Both the position numbers and the translations under genes were made by a program. A model generated the notes under the pieces. It was given only the letters and a program-made list of their open reading frames with translations, had not been told where the DNA came from and searched no databases. From contig JALNXG010000002.1 in NCBI GenBank assembly GCA_023230485.1, forward strand, positions 62,001-126,000: a DNA stretch of 64,000 bases. Direction: 5' to 3'. Source of the stretch: Melioribacteraceae bacterium. GTDB taxonomy: Bacteria > Bacteroidota > Ignavibacteria > Ignavibacteriales > Melioribacteraceae. Positions 57,001-64,000 of this stretch are shown here, piece after piece. Positions within the stretch are counted from its first letter, which is position 1. Each line of letters opens with the position of its first letter.

Positions 57001-60000
57001 TTCTTCCACTCTCAGCAGTATCTTTAATTGCATTAAAACTTGTTTCTACATATTTATCTTTACCAAAAGTTTTAATATATGATTCTCTAGTTTTAACAAA
57101 CCTTTCGTCAACTGTATCATTATTAAATACCCTACTTCCTCTTTCCCTTGCATCTGAGGATATTTGTCTTCCAGTTTCGTTAAACAAATCAATGAATGGC
57201 TCAAAAACTTTTTCAGCCTTTGTCTTTGCTTCTTCCATTCTTCCATAAACTTCATCCAACGCAGCGTCTAAATTATAAATTTTTGATTGATAATATACTT
57301 TATTACTTTCTGATGTTGAACTATCCATTTTACCTACAAGAATTTTTCTTGTATCTGTTAATTCTTTTGCCCTGTCTCTTTCTTCTGCTAGATTTTCTGA
57401 AATAGATGATATTGCGGTTTTACCAAAAATTCCACCATCTGTCATAAATGCCTTTTTATAGGCTAAATTCATCCTTAATTCATCTTTTCTTTTTTCTCTA
57501 ATTTCACCTTCTTGAGACATTTTTGAAACAAATTCTTCACTTAGTGATGGAAATCCATTTTTAAATACTACAGATTCTGGATTAGCTCTCATTAATATAG
57601 ATGTTGCATTTTTAAGATTTGAATTTTCTAAAGTTGTTAGTATTTCTCCTTTTTCTTGTTTGCCAGTAAGCTTTTCATAAGTAGAAATAGAACTAGTTAT
57701 TGATTTTATTTTACTAGATTCTTTTTCTATCATTGCAACTGTTTTTCTATCGCTTCCACTCCAATATTCGGATATATTGTTAATTAAATCTTTAATATCA
57801 GATGCCATAGTTAATCCGGCAATGGTTAAACCTACAGCTCCACCTGCGAATTTACCACCTTTCCCACCAACCATATTGGAAACTTTTTGTCCAGCCATAA
57901 GTGCCATTGGAGCTATTGCAGCTCCAGAGCCTAGAGTATTAAGAGTGTCCCCAGTAAGACTTCTTCCAGAAATTGATTCTTTATCTTCAAATGTTTGTGC
58001 AAAAACTTTTAAACCAACACCTGCTGCCATCATAGCAACCATGTTTTGCTTTACAAATTCAGATATTTTTATAGGTATTTGACCAGGTTCTTTTTGAATT
58101 ATTGCATTTTGAGTTGTTTTGTCTATTTGAGAATTAAACTGTGTCCTAACTTTACCCTCAACAGTTTTTCTTTCTTCTTCACTAAATCTTGATACACCTT
58201 TTTCACCATAATGGGATACCATAATCTTCTTTATTATTTCATTTTCATCTGAAGATTCCATTTTTTGAAGTTTATTATATTGATAATCATACATGGCTGG
58301 ATTATAAAGAGCTCTTGTTTTTCCAGTATAATCTTTTTTCAAATAAGAAGAAACCTCTTTAGCTGTTATTTTAGCTATTCTTGATTCCTCTGTCTTATGA
58401 TTAATCCATCTATCTGCACCAGAATAAGAAATTGTTCTTGCTATTGCTGTGCCAGCTCCAAAAACAGTTCCTCCAACCGCAGCTAACCCAGCTATTCCAC
58501 TTGGCATACTATTCAATATTCCAAATATATTAGTAAGAGTATTAGAGAAATAAGTTAGAATTGATTTACCGCCACTTTCTCCAACTTTAGCATAAAATGA
58601 ATCTACACTAGCTTTCATTACTTCAACTTTTTTAGCATAAGTATCCATTATTAACATATTTTTTTGCATAGCTGAACCAGTAGAATCTTCACTCATTTTT
58701 GCTGCTTGAAGAACTTCATCCCATTGGTCCATTAATACCATCATTGTATTATATCTTCTTGCACCTGCTATTGTAACGGCTGCATTTTCTTTTTGAACTG
58801 TTGATAAAGTAGTCCATTTTGATGCTAAATCTTGCATAATAGTAAATGAATCTCTAAATCCTCCATCTACATTATAAACTGCTACACCAAGATTTTGAAG
58901 AGCAGTTATAGATTCTTCCACTCTTAAATGTGAAAGTATATATTTAAATGAATTCCCTAAAGAATTACCTGTATCTCTTGTTGCAGAACCTACCGCAGAA
59001 ACTATACCGTTAAATTCATGAAAAGACATGCCAGAAACTCTAGCTGATGTACCGGCTTGTTTTACAGCATCAGAAAGGTTTTTAGAAGTAACAGCAGTTC
59101 TAGCTCCTACTTCAGTCCATGAGTCAATAATTGATAATGTCTTAGAATCTTCTATGCCAAATTGTCTTGTAGCTGCTGTAAGTGCCTCAGTAGCTTCTGT
59201 AGCCTTGAATCCAGCCACATTAGAAGCTAATAGTGATGCATTGGTTAAAGTTATTACATCAGATGTGCTTTTACCTTGTTGTGCAAATACAGCCATGGAA
59301 TCGACTACTTCTATTATATTTGTGCCATATATTGATGACATCTTCTTTGCACTGTCTGAAAGTCTTTCTGTAGAAGTCATCATTGGGTCCATAACTTTAT
59401 TTACATTGACAAGAGCTGTCTCATAACTTGCCATTACTTTTGTTGCTTCTGCTATTTTATTAGTCATTCCGTAGAATGCATAAGAAAGACCTCCATATAA
59501 AACTACTCTATTTATTACAGAATTAACTAATTTACCCTGAGATTGTTCTTGTCTATAATTCTTTGACATTGTACTGTCATATTCTTTTGAAATCTTTGAA
59601 GCTTGTGTAGAACTCATCAAAGCAGCCGCTGGGAAAGATTCTATTTTTGGGAGATTTTTAGCTGTTCTTTTCTTATTTTCGTTTTCAATATGACTTAATA
59701 ATACACCCTTAGTTACAGATGCTATATGCTCTGGATTGCTTGTTCCAGGAGCATCTCTCAAGTCTCTTACAGTTGCTTCGTATGCAGATATTTTAACTGT
59801 TTCTGTTTCAAACTCTCCGTTCTTTTTTACCTTTTTGGGATTTACAATTTTTATTTCTTCTGCATCTGATAGTGATAATTTTTCTTCTTCTTTTTTATTT
59901 ATCTTAGAAACAATATTCTTCATTATTGCTTCTCTTCTGCTGTCTTTTTCAACAGACATAGTTAATGCATATGTCAATAATCTTTTTGAATATTCTTCGT

Positions 60001-63000
60001 TTGTCTCAGATTTTGTTTTTTGTAATCTATCTTTAGTAACATCTACTGCTGTAATAGGTTGACTTTCTTTTAATATTGGTTTTAAAACCTCTTTAAATAC
60101 TTGTTGACCTTCTGGAGAACTTGGCATTTTTTCTTGTACTTTATAACCAACATCGGCTACTATGGCAGTTTTACCTTCTTTGATTAATCCTATTTCAGCC
60201 ATTGATTGTGCGTCGTTTTTATATAAAGCTTTAGAACTTACAGTTTGAAAATATTTTTCAAACATCTTAATTCTTTGTCTAATGTCTTCTCTAACTGCTT
60301 TTTGTACTTCAGCAATATTTACACTTATATCTCCGTCTTTATATGAAGGACCACTAGTTTCTCCAACTTTTGGTCTAATAGGTGGCACATTAGTAGGAAT
60401 TTCAGGAGTTTCTGCTTCTACTTTTATCTTTTTACCCCTACCATTATTTTTACCACTTAATGAATCTTTGTTATTTAAATTATTAGATTGTTGTTCTACT
60501 TTTAAGGCTGCTAAACGTGAATTAGATGAAGCGTTTTCTGCGTTTGCCGCTTCTAAATCTGAACTAGATGGAAGACTTGTTTCTTCTATGTTTGGTAAAT
60601 TTAATTTTTGGTTATTTACACCTTTACCGCTATCAATAATAAACTTGACTAGACTAATCATATTGTCAGTCACTTTACTCATATTTGATATGCTTTTAGA
60701 AACTATAGTACTAAGATTTAATACTCCTCTTTCTATTTGAAGAAGAACATTCTCTATTTTATTTAATCCAGAAAATTGACCATTAGTTACAGGAGTAGAT
60801 TCACTAATAGCTTCACCTGCTTTTGTCACAGCTTTTTCTTTCATCTTTTTAGCTAATATAGCAGCATCCATTTGACTACTAGGGATTACTTCTTTATCAG
60901 GAATTACTTCTTTATCAGTAATTACTTTTTCGTTATCTAATTCTTCAATCCTTTTGTCAATCTGTTCTTTTCTTTTTTTAATTTGTTTCTTTATACTTAA
61001 CTTTTCTTCTGATGCTATTTTAACTTCTTCTAATTTTTTCTCATCAGGAATAGGTTTTTCTAAATTTTGACGTTCTCCATTATTATGTCTTAAAACTGTC
61101 ATAAAACTATCTGTGTTTTCTTTACTCGAAGAAACCTTATCAAGACTTTCATTATCAAGACCATAATATGAAAATTTTTCTCTTAATGCAGATATTCTTT
61201 TTTCAACAGAATCTCTATTATTAAATTTGTCTTTTTTACCTTCTACTTCCATTCTTTGTAAATTAAGTTCTTCCATTTCTTGTATGGACTCTTTTTCTTT
61301 TTTAGAAAGTAATGAGGCTTCTGTTTTACCGTTTTTACTAAGAGCGTTTTGATATGTCTTTGTTGATTTCAAATTGTTCATTTTCTTCAATATAGAAGCA
61401 TGTGTTATATCTAAAGGTTTTATATCTTGTGGGATATTCCCTAATTCCAATTTCGATTCTTGGTATTCTTTAAGTCCGTTTTCTATGTCATTATAATCTA
61501 ATATTGACATGTTAGAATTACTTGTAATTTTATTAAATTTTTCTAAACCATTCTCGTTACCGAATACATTGTTTAATAAATTTTTCTTACTATTAAGTAA
61601 ATATTGTATATAATTAACTTGTTCTTGTGGATTCTGATGACCTTTAATATTGTCTTGATTAAATGGAGATTCGTATCCTTCTGTTTTCTTCTTTCTTTGT
61701 TTTATAAAATCTTTTATAGTTTCAAATTTTTCTCCATCAGGTCTGTGTAAATTAGCACCAAAAGCTGCAAAATTATCAGCATTTACCCCAGACATAATAT
61801 TATTTTTACCTGAAACAATATCAATCATTCCTTGTAATAAAGCTTCGGGATTTTCTACATTCCCACCTCCAGCAAGTTGTATTAAGCTTTGAGAACTTTC
61901 TATTATTTTAGAAAATGCTTCTATTTCTTTTTTTGGCATACCTTTAGGAGTATTAGCTAGTATTAAATCCTTTATACTGTCCATATTTCCATGCATTTGT
62001 ACTGCACTGTAATTTCTTCCTAAAAGTCTTGTTGAAACACTCATACCTTCTTTCATAAAAGAAGGAAAAACATTTTCATATAAATTATCTAAAGAACCTT
62101 TTTTAGATTCAAGTTTTGCTATATCTTTAGATACTTTTAATCTTTCACTAGATGCTGGTAAAGTCTTTTTAAATAATTTTTCTTTTTCTTTAATTTGACT
62201 AACTATCTTTTTATATTCTGGGTCATATTTTTTAGCTGTTTGCAATATCCCCTTTAATACACTATCTGTATCATTACTAGATGAAGAGATTATATTTAAT
62301 GATTCATTTAATGTTTTTGATTCTTCTTCTGTAATGTTTCCACCACGAAATTCATAATCTTGTACTAATTGATAAACAGTTTTAAGAGCATTATAAGAAT
62401 ATTTAGTTTTTGCTTCTATATCTTTATCTATTGTGTTGCCCTTTTTATCTAAATTTTTATTATAAGCTTCAAAATCCTTTATAATATTTTCATTAACTTT
62501 GAATTTACCTAAAGAACCAAAATCTTTTTTCTCTAAATCTAAACCACTAAGAACTATTCCTACATCTCCAAGTTTTTCAACTCCACTTCCAATATTTGGG
62601 GATATTTTATTCTTTAAGAAATCTGCTAAAACACTTATATTATCTCCTGATTCTACATATTTAGTATCTTTTATATCAAACTTTTTATTTCCATATTTTA
62701 CTATTCCATCTTTACTCATTATTTCTTCATGAGCTTTTTCAAGTGCATTACCCTTGCCGAACAGTCTACCTGCTAATTCTTGAGCACCTGCATTGTTTTT
62801 TGCTTCTTTATATGCTGATTCTATTTCCATATGAGATGAAAGTTTATCCTGATAATTTTTATCATTTAAAAATTCTTTCGTTCCAAATTCTGGTCTTAAT
62901 TTACTACCAATTCCATCTTCTATAGCTTTAATTACTCCTTCTGGTGAGTAATCTTCGTTACCTTTTAAATATCTTGATATATCTTTTTCTTGTGAAACTT

Positions 63001-64000
63001 TTTCATTTTCATCAGAATATCCAATCTTATCAACAAGAAATTTTACTATAGAGTTTTTAATCTCTCTACCAGATAATGAAAACTGTGCTTTTTTTGTTCC
63101 TATATCATTATCAAAATATTTATTAGAATGATTGCTAATTGATGAAAGATTTTGAGGATTAAAAAGAACCGATTCTGTTGCAGGAATAGGAAATTTTGAA
63201 TCTCTCCCTATTGATTCAAATTGATTCTTTTTAGTAGTAGAAATATCACCAATCATTCCTATTAAATTTTCTACAGCAAGACCAATAGGTGAAGAATCTG
63301 TATATCCTGCAAACATACTTGAAGTAGCACCTGAAGCTAAACCCATTACTTCTGGTGAATATTTATGGTCTGGACTGTCTCCTCCGGCTAATTTTCTAAA
63401 TGCTGTTTCACCAGAAAGGTTTAAATTAGACTTAGCTAATAAATTTTCTATAATAGAAATAAGTTTTAAATATTCTTTATTCTCTGAAATATTACTTTTT
63501 CTAACCAATGAACCTGGTTCTATTCTATCATGATATTGATTTAAAATTTCTTGACCAGAAGCAATAGTTTCTGGAGTTATTACTGATTCTTTATCAAATA
63601 AACCTCCCCAGTTACCGTTTTTGGGACCAGTAATTGTTTCATAATTACCAATATTTGAGTTTTTTCTTACTCTCTTATTAACTGCTGTGCTTAAATTTCT
63701 ACCCATTGCTTCAAGCATTGGACCAGGAACTGATACATCTTTTTCATGCTCTTGTCCATCTTCAGTTTCCCATGTTTTTATTTTATAATTAGAAAATCCT
63801 ACTGAGTTCTGAATAAATTGAGTAATATCATTACTATGTTCTCTAACACTTTCTCTTGATTGTCTAATCAAATTTTGAGCAATATTTTTCTCATGAACAG
63901 CATTCATTCTATCCTTACTTTCCAATCCTTCATTTATTTCACTTTTAGCTATTTCTCTTGTTTTTGCATATCTTGCTATTTCCTGTTCACTCATACCAGG
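51032..64000 (-). CDS. Tape measure protein, at least 4,320 aa, with a zincin-like motif
   Basis: A frame of 4,320 codons after ATG 63994 and open to the right edge; no ribosome site is visible in the last six bases, so the true start may lie outside. Residues ~1500-1860 hold the TP901-type tape measure core (ETALVNVNKVMDP, MSSIYGTNIIEVVDSM, GMSFHEFNGIVSAVGSATR, KASVDSFYAKVGE). Long charged helical stretches surround it and hydrophobic segments follow. HEVNH at 3269-3273 with E3297 downstream looks like a gluzincin metalloprotease. At 0.15 nm per residue the tail would be about 650 nm. It may carry host-envelope functions as well as setting tail length. Confidence 0.88.
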   Translation of the reverse strand, partial: PGMSEQEIARYAKTREIAKSEINEGLESKDRMNAVHEKNIAQNLIRQSRESVREHSNDITQFIQNSVGFSNYKIKTWETEDGQEHEKDVSVPGPMLEAMGRNLSTAVNKRVRKNSNIGNYETITGPKNGNWGGLFDKESVITPETIASGQEILNQYHDRIEPGSLVRKSNISENKEYLKLISIIENLLAKSNLNLSGETAFRKLAGGDSPDHKYSPEVMGLASGATSSMFAGYTDSSPIGLAVENLIGMIGDISTTKKNQFESIGRDSKFPIPATESVLFNPQNLSSISNHSNKYFDNDIGTKKAQFSLSGREIKNSIVKFLVDKIGYSDENEKVSQEKDISRYLKGNEDYSPEGVIKAIEDGIGSKLRPEFGTKEFLNDKNYQDKLSSHMEIESAYKEAKNNAGAQELAGRLFGKGNALEKAHEEIMSKDGIVKYGNKKFDIKDTKYVESGDNISVLADFLKNKISPNIGSGVEKLGDVGIVLSGLDLEKKDFGSLGKFKVNENIIKDFEAYNKNLDKKGNTIDKDIEAKTKYSYNALKTVYQLVQDYEFRGGNITEEESKTLNESLNIISSSSNDTDSVLKGILQTAKKYDPEYKKIVSQIKEKEKLFKKTLPASSERLKVSKDIAKLESKKGSLDNLYENVFPSFMKEGMSVSTRLLGRNYSAVQMHGNMDSIKDLILANTPKGMPKKEIEAFSKIIESSQSLIQLAGGGNVENPEALLQGMIDIVSGKNNIMSGVNADNFAAFGANLHRPDGEKFETIKDFIKQRKKKTEGYESPFNQDNIKGHQNPQEQVNYIQYLLNSKKNLLNNVFGNENGLEKFNKITSNSNMSILDYNDIENGLKEYQESKLELGNIPQDIKPLDITHASILKKMNNLKSTKTYQNALSKNGKTEASLLSKKEKESIQEMEELNLQRMEVEGKKDKFNNRDSVEKRISALREKFSYYGLDNESLDKVSSSKENTDSFMTVLRHNNGERQNLEKPIPDEKKLEEVKIASEEKLSIKKQIKKRKEQIDKRIEELDNEKVITDKEVIPDKEVIPSSQMDAAILAKKMKEKAVTKAGEAISESTPVTNGQFSGLNKIENVLLQIERGVLNLSTIVSKSISNMSKVTDNMISLVKFIIDSGKGVNNQKLNLPNIEETSLPSSSDLEAANAENASSNSRLAALKVEQQSNNLNNKDSLSGKNNGRGKKIKVEAETPEIPTNVPPIRPKVGETSGPSYKDGDISVNIAEVQKAVREDIRQRIKMFEKYFQTVSSKALYKNDAQSMAEIGLIKEGKTAIVADVGYKVQEKMPSSPEGQQVFKEVLKPILKESQPITAVDVTKDRLQKTKSETNEEYSKRLLTYALTMSVEKDSRREAIMKNIVSKINKKEEEKLSLSDAEEIKIVNPKKVKKNGEFETETVKISAYEATVRDLRDAPGTSNPEHIASVTKGVLLSHIENENKKRTAKNLPKIESFPAAALMSSTQASKISKEYDSTMSKNYRQEQSQGKLVNSVINRVVLYGGLSYAFYGMTNKIAEATKVMASYETALVNVNKVMDPMMTSTERLSDSAKKMSSIYGTNIIEVVDSMAVFAQQGKSTSDVITLTNASLLASNVAGFKATEATEALTAATRQFGIEDSKTLSIIDSWTEVGARTAVTSKNLSDAVKQAGTSARVSGMSFHEFNGIVSAVGSATRDTGNSLGNSFKYILSHLRVEESITALQNLGVAVYNVDGGFRDSFTIMQDLASKWTTLSTVQKENAAVTIAGARRYNTMMVLMDQWDEVLQAAKMSEDSTGSAMQKNMLIMDTYAKKVEVMKASVDSFYAKVGESGGKSILTYFSNTLTNIFGILNSMPSGIAGLAAVGGTVFGAGTAIARTISYSGADRWINHKTEESRIAKITAKEVSSYLKKDYTGKTRALYNPAMYDYQYNKLQKMESSDENEIIKKIMVSHYGEKGVSRFSEEERKTVEGKVRTQFNSQIDKTTQNAIIQKEPGQIPIKISEFVKQNMVAMMAAGVGLKVFAQTFEDKESISGRSLTGDTLNTLGSGAAIAPMALMAGQKVSNMVGGKGGKFAGGAVGLTIAGLTMASDIKDLINNISEYWSGSDRKTVAMIEKESSKIKSITSSISTYEKLTGKQEKGEILTTLENSNLKNATSILMRANPESVVFKNGFPSLSEEFVSKMSQEGEIREKRKDELRMNLAYKKAFMTDGGIFGKTAISSISENLAEERDRAKELTDTRKILVGKMDSSTSESNKVYYQSKIYNLDAALDEVYGRMEEAKTKAEKVFEPFIDLFNETGRQISSDARERGSRVFNNDTVDERFVKTRESYIKTFGKDKYVETSFNAIKDTAESGRSLNPHKDALQMAKDTNKMFLLLNDGYQKVGDNVKKFKIVVQDVYTNQQKTIGFDTERGLNKTQVLKRAKEEIKKQFGGIYDDKKEFILSTTEISDEMFDLPMTSVKQFATTAKSSFQEIINDYTRLERKIFKPLDFQKMSILTPKDSDSELDSRFASFNDFGSNYSKLMGDTSTFDIKDYKKLSNEESNRDYFAEINSRLAEISNNENSGIAGLMENSIYMSKFKSGFDIKAIKMVNTLVNQESRKKMSAAELSSLGEESPENLTSAELMKKELNDLFKGTGVSVEHLISKYGDDPEKLRKELTKFTNIGKERYSKSSGISDSEKENEKKIIDLVSKTAGVQTSTRESLGFYKEKRKREILLKTGDYTESDAAMVDSEVITKSAEITKNIFSSVKKIKEKAISDFSKAIESDQVEVDNNKFKRDNKLTSETERKSLSDIIVSQEKSINESKSRQKAYIDLLNMLEENTAKINPVDENTSLIIRNSKSKAIREASKGNLLGGYTGSEENNLLINLAQIKNLEAAKKIEDDKIAGIKAKGEDITPLEKIMLRQAEINSKSFSDALSPILNNTKEINNKVGDMRAQREQTQRKLATEFFVNKMMGSERTLSSQVELSKGGLSDAFELSKRITNALEENSFYGKGGMSQEFFSLMKEFGDTEKEIGKSGDPGYMKNWLLASPQEQAIASFIESQKESGISLQEIFSDTGMKEYAKDHSLIGSLMDKMVRQEESSKLVESQSKLSNILLHLANIAERLVSKVGKESETGKNLDSGAKNAISSANSLNNPYLSGVIKAQKIWKESKKGNTSADVITPAESREINYNVISRVAPTSERVENNSNSSRSNALGLATLGIPLAVMPKQTFANIGKSIKKFFTPNDMYKGKIGERTSSVAESVFGHIPEIKLQKNMQEDANGTFNSLTKEINIRRGLSSKESVRYANHEVNHSIMDYLSNRNNKKFRYIGDTVVDELSTSAAAHALDNKYSKGRINLDSYFTPVSKSGSGKLHKNIYKSIDYALESSGNSPHARIKTISDIMGGKNGYGPLAKIIGENFTFKEGGELIGEKLPKVSKTLKDYADEIEIRQEPPTPVSRKRKLDEESRKIRNRRKPKEKIEEPVRVETSGERSRRIARERMSNKGIPFEPAVKPSFGDNFQKTGSSFISGMAAYYYGKDAAEDFKKGDSKSIISGIGKSAVSGSFLYEALSKSPKSSIATAAASIMYAGSSAYNNFAKTNNYKDIPMALGDTAVESLPLLAFNSKIRGWGGKLASYAGDKTGITKLATPYISKAIEKSPSWMKSPMKLARGINKIGAMNPKGSLIGMGLSMTAPLTSYAAERITGREDIGDAVGMASHLAFLGLDPSMAIMSGGINATQDMLGSEGYFRSKKHDIDGFSQKENENYKKSVGLTDWEYNSRNNGISRYINKSGMLKGGGIVSEILDRSATAISQADKYLTGGYVSKRLGSKANQIEKKEEQNNIYNMVKTHKNTTNDPSKRDSLIHYDGENKRREREIDKNSIAKVMDLAKSMGATEELPQDTQASILQESSMYKGKGKTLEERSNIFRIFRERILEAKRESLKREYESKNNKASLALRVISPIAAISHLWSDEKKDEIAPNKANFAIKKAIDLAKRTGIENDNKQIETLLSDKNVNSEYNNQLDKKFNDKKAGLEKDASTSKKSYRDYFNSIIDDGTEPSEESYNNPSELSRKVTSEEYSKLMEKHRKMKDDEDKVKELTPESFKSGIDNKTKLTELQKIKYKVDEKNNNDKLTPSINSDNKYKNTDYLRIMSNKELVKDKVKDKKENKHSKKRPSGIYLGEELVYEKNMFGQDELSVVEKRWDEKAYDKKIKEKAITKYTSKEQSRDELIDAIINGKEEYRDIDPGFSDGSHEKMYGNTKMYSYDYNRNKFDTEEESMKESADKFKEQNSSTNTKSEVSGSVSVDASGLQDAFTESFGSPLAKLIVEMLMPQISKIIEQGAGNAMAGVKVDSAKYNMNK

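Noticed and set aside
57046..57255. Short minus-strand frame in another phase within the tape measure gene
   Set aside because: It overlaps well-conserved tape measure coding and has no start signal; it is most likely a chance frame.

Overview
This window is one segment of a very large, AT-rich (roughly 30% G+C by eye) double-stranded DNA phage genome, most likely a jumbo siphovirus. The evidence is a TP901-type tape measure protein of at least 4,320 residues, no visible contractile-sheath or baseplate-wedge genes, a near-complete phage replication set, and genes packed with 1-30 bp overlaps on one strand. Shine-Dalgarno sites of the AGGAG type are common, which argues for a host that uses them, such as a Firmicutes-like bacterium. 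The host cannot be named from this sequence. No tRNA, rRNA, CRISPR or insertion sequence was recognised.

Layout, read in the direction of transcription (minus strand, from 64000 towards 1). First comes the tail module: tape measure (51032-64000, 5' end cut or at the very edge), two small distal-tail proteins, a 1,058-aa hub-like protein, a His-rich small protein, a free-standing HNH endonuclease, a 2,449-aa giant structural protein, and five more tail or fibre proteins (371, 927, 1,668, 126 and 469 aa), ending in a compact subtilisin-like protease. Then comes the only plus-strand gene, an HTH-metallophosphoesterase with its own terminator. Next is the replication and recombination module: a winged-helix protein, RecA, a Vsr-like nuclease, an unknown, DnaB helicase, primase, SSB, a RuvC-like resolvase and a Cas4/RecB-like nuclease. 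A glycan cassette follows (two GT4 glycosyltransferases, two methyltransferases, one sialyltransferase-like protein). Then comes a polymerase module in which DnaE is split into two genes about 3.6 kb apart, separated by a small Cys-rich protein, a ThyX homologue, a DnaQ-like exonuclease and an intein-bearing SF2 helicase. The segment closes with small zinc/HTH/coiled-coil proteins, a Rad52-type annealing protein, a terminator and a fibre gene that runs off the left edge.

How it fits together: RecA, Rad52-like, SSB, RuvC-like and Cas4-like proteins give a full recombination kit beside DnaB, primase and a DnaE polymerase with a separate proofreading exonuclease. Four members of what looks like one promoter family (TTGA-type -35, exactly 16 bp, TATTNT -10) sit before the winged-helix, recA, ssb and polymerase-PHP genes, mostly overlapping the end of the gene upstream, so these genes are probably co-expressed. 

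The most unusual items are: (1) the N-terminal DnaE half, whose PHP domain is fused behind a YpsA-like SLOG domain and an A1S_2505-type phage domain; (2) the split DnaE itself; (3) an HEVNH zincin-like motif inside the tape measure; (4) a helicase intein whose LAGLIDADG endonuclease looks decayed; (5) DnaJ-like CxxCxGxG zinc motifs in tail proteins; and (6) the shared 16-bp-spacer promoter family.
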